DNA of 5,354 nt from Chloroflexota bacterium (GTDB lineage: Bacteria > Chloroflexota > Dormibacteria > Dormibacterales > Dormibacteraceae), in NCBI GenBank assembly GCA_005880175.1, contig VBJR01000185.1, forward strand, positions 7,666 to 13,019, written 5' to 3'. Position numbers and translations under genes: made by a program. The notes beneath the pieces are model-generated. The model was not told where the DNA came from and made no database searches. It saw only the letters and a program-made list of their open reading frames with translations. Positions 4,653 to 5,354 of this stretch are shown here, piece after piece; position 1 is the first letter of the stretch; every line of letters starts with the position of its first letter.

Positions 4653-5354
4653 TGCCGGCCAGCAACGAAGTCCTGGAGATCGCCGGCCGGGAGGTGACGA
4701 TCACCAACCCGGACAAGGTGTTCTATCCGCGCACGGGTCACACCAAGATGGACCTCGTCCGCTACTACCTGGCGGTCGCCGAGGGGGCGCTCCGCGGCGT
4801 CTCCGGCCGGCCGATGGCGCTCAAGCGGTTCGTGAACGGGGCCGAGGGCGAGGCGTTCTTCCAGAAGCGGGCGCCGGAGTCGCGGCCCGAGTGGATCGAG
4901 ACGGTTGAGCTGCGGTTCCCCTCCGGCCGCACGGCCAGCGAGGTCGTCGTCAGCGACGCGGCGCAGCTGGCCTGGGTGGTCAACCTGGGCTGCATCGACC
5001 TGAACCCCCACCCCGTGCGCGGCGACGACCTGGACCACCCCGACGAGCTGCGCATCGACCTGGACCCCGTGCGCGGCGTGCCGTGGTCGCAGGTCCGGGA
5101 CGTGGCGATGGTCGCCCGCGAGGTGCTCGCCGACTTCGGGCTCACCGGCTGGCCCAAGACGTCCGGCTCGCGCGGCATGCACATCTACTGCCGCATCGAG
5201 CGCCGGTGGCCGTTCACCGAGGTCCGGCGGGCGGCGGTCGCGTTCGCGCGCGAGGTCGAGCGGCGGGCGCCCGACATCGCCACCAGCAAGTGGTGGAAGG
5301 AGGAGCGCCACGGCGTCTTCCTCGACTACAACCAGAACGCCAAGGACCGGACCA
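4652..5354 (+). CDS. LigD-type primase-polymerase (AEP family), 3' end cut by window edge
   Basis: The visible 234 residues are the polymerase domain of the archaeo-eukaryotic primase type found in bacterial LigD and in stand-alone relatives, which fill gaps and extend ends with nucleotides, often ribonucleotides, in end joining and repair. The N-terminal TNPDKVFYP (18-26), SGRPMALKRFVNG (51-63) and FFQKRAPESRPEWIE (69-83) are standard. The two metal-binding aspartates are D136 and D138 in RIDLDP; the third is likely D225 in VFLDYNQN, with H120 matching the conserved histidine of the LigD polymerase. SGSRGMHIY (171-179) is the nucleotide-binding loop. The ending WWKEERHGVFLDYNQNAKDRT resembles the stand-alone mycobacterial polymerases (Rv3730c/Rv0269c group) more than the N-terminal domain of mycobacterial LigD. 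ATG 4652 is chosen because domain similarity starts about ten residues later; an in-frame TTG at 4634 would add six. Whether a ligase or nuclease domain follows cannot be seen. Confidence 0.88.
   Translation, partial: MPASNEVLEIAGREVTITNPDKVFYPRTGHTKMDLVRYYLAVAEGALRGVSGRPMALKRFVNGAEGEAFFQKRAPESRPEWIETVELRFPSGRTASEVVVSDAAQLAWVVNLGCIDLNPHPVRGDDLDHPDELRIDLDPVRGVPWSQVRDVAMVAREVLADFGLTGWPKTSGSRGMHIYCRIERRWPFTEVRRAAVAFAREVERRAPDIATSKWWKEERHGVFLDYNQNAKDRT

Noticed and set aside
3187..4908. Plus-strand frame (573 codons) spanning the amidase, the divergent spacer and two plus-strand genes
   Set aside because: It crosses well-supported genes in the wrong frame, and its translation is Ser/Ala/Arg/Pro-rich without any domain.
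3884..5311. Long minus-strand open frame (475 codons) opposite the membrane protein and polymerase
   Set aside because: Its translation is low-complexity, rich in Arg, Ala, Gly, Asp and His with no domain, and it runs antisense to two genes with clear features. Such frames are expected in high-GC DNA.
1..5354. CRISPR arrays, tRNA or rRNA genes, insertion sequences
   Set aside because: I saw no regularly spaced direct repeats, no cloverleaf or rRNA-like sequence, and no transposase or terminal inverted repeats with target duplications.

Overview
The window is about 70% G+C with very few AT-rich stretches. It holds seven protein-coding genes, two of them cut by the window edges, packed with short spacers. 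The base composition, a stand-alone LigD-like polymerase of the type found in actinobacteria, and a possible leaderless start (TAnnnT just before an ATG) all suggest a high-GC actinobacterium or a similar high-GC lineage such as some Chloroflexota. This placement is an inference from style only. I see no rRNA, tRNA, CRISPR array or mobile element.

Layout. (1) At the left edge is the end of a HEPN-domain protein (+, to 472), followed by a small hypothetical protein (+, 486-803) with a probable SH3-like core and a basic proline-rich tail. The two look co-transcribed. (2) A 12-nt convergent junction containing a dyad of both stop codons separates them from a minus-strand block. In order of transcription this block is an amidase-signature hydrolase (3887-2472), a 193-nt regulatory-looking spacer, a small SAF-domain subunit (2278-1961) and a large UxaA-family subunit (1979-816). 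The last two overlap by 19 nt and match SuyA and SuyB, the two subunits of (2R)-sulfolactate sulfo-lyase, which would release sulfite from sulfolactate and yield pyruvate. (3) A 59-nt divergent spacer separates the amidase from the rightward block: a single-pass membrane protein with a conserved-looking histidine-rich outer domain (3947-4621), then, 30 nt on and in the same frame, the first 234 codons of a LigD-type primase-polymerase (4652 to the edge).

How the parts may work together. The amidase and SuyAB-like lyase are co-directional and could form a small catabolic unit, with the amidase freeing an acid substrate and the lyase splitting it. The gap between them carries its own promoter-like TTGACA box, three copies of an AACTG-type repeat and several hairpins, so the lyase is probably regulated separately. 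The polymerase gene suggests DNA repair or end-joining functions beyond the right edge. The membrane protein has no evident link to repair.

The items most worth a second look are the repeats and structured leader before the lyase genes, the uncharacterised HxHxH / HxH / HxE membrane protein, the HEPN plus small-protein pair with a ribosome-site-preceded seven-codon ORF at its junction, and the possible leaderless promoter of the polymerase gene.
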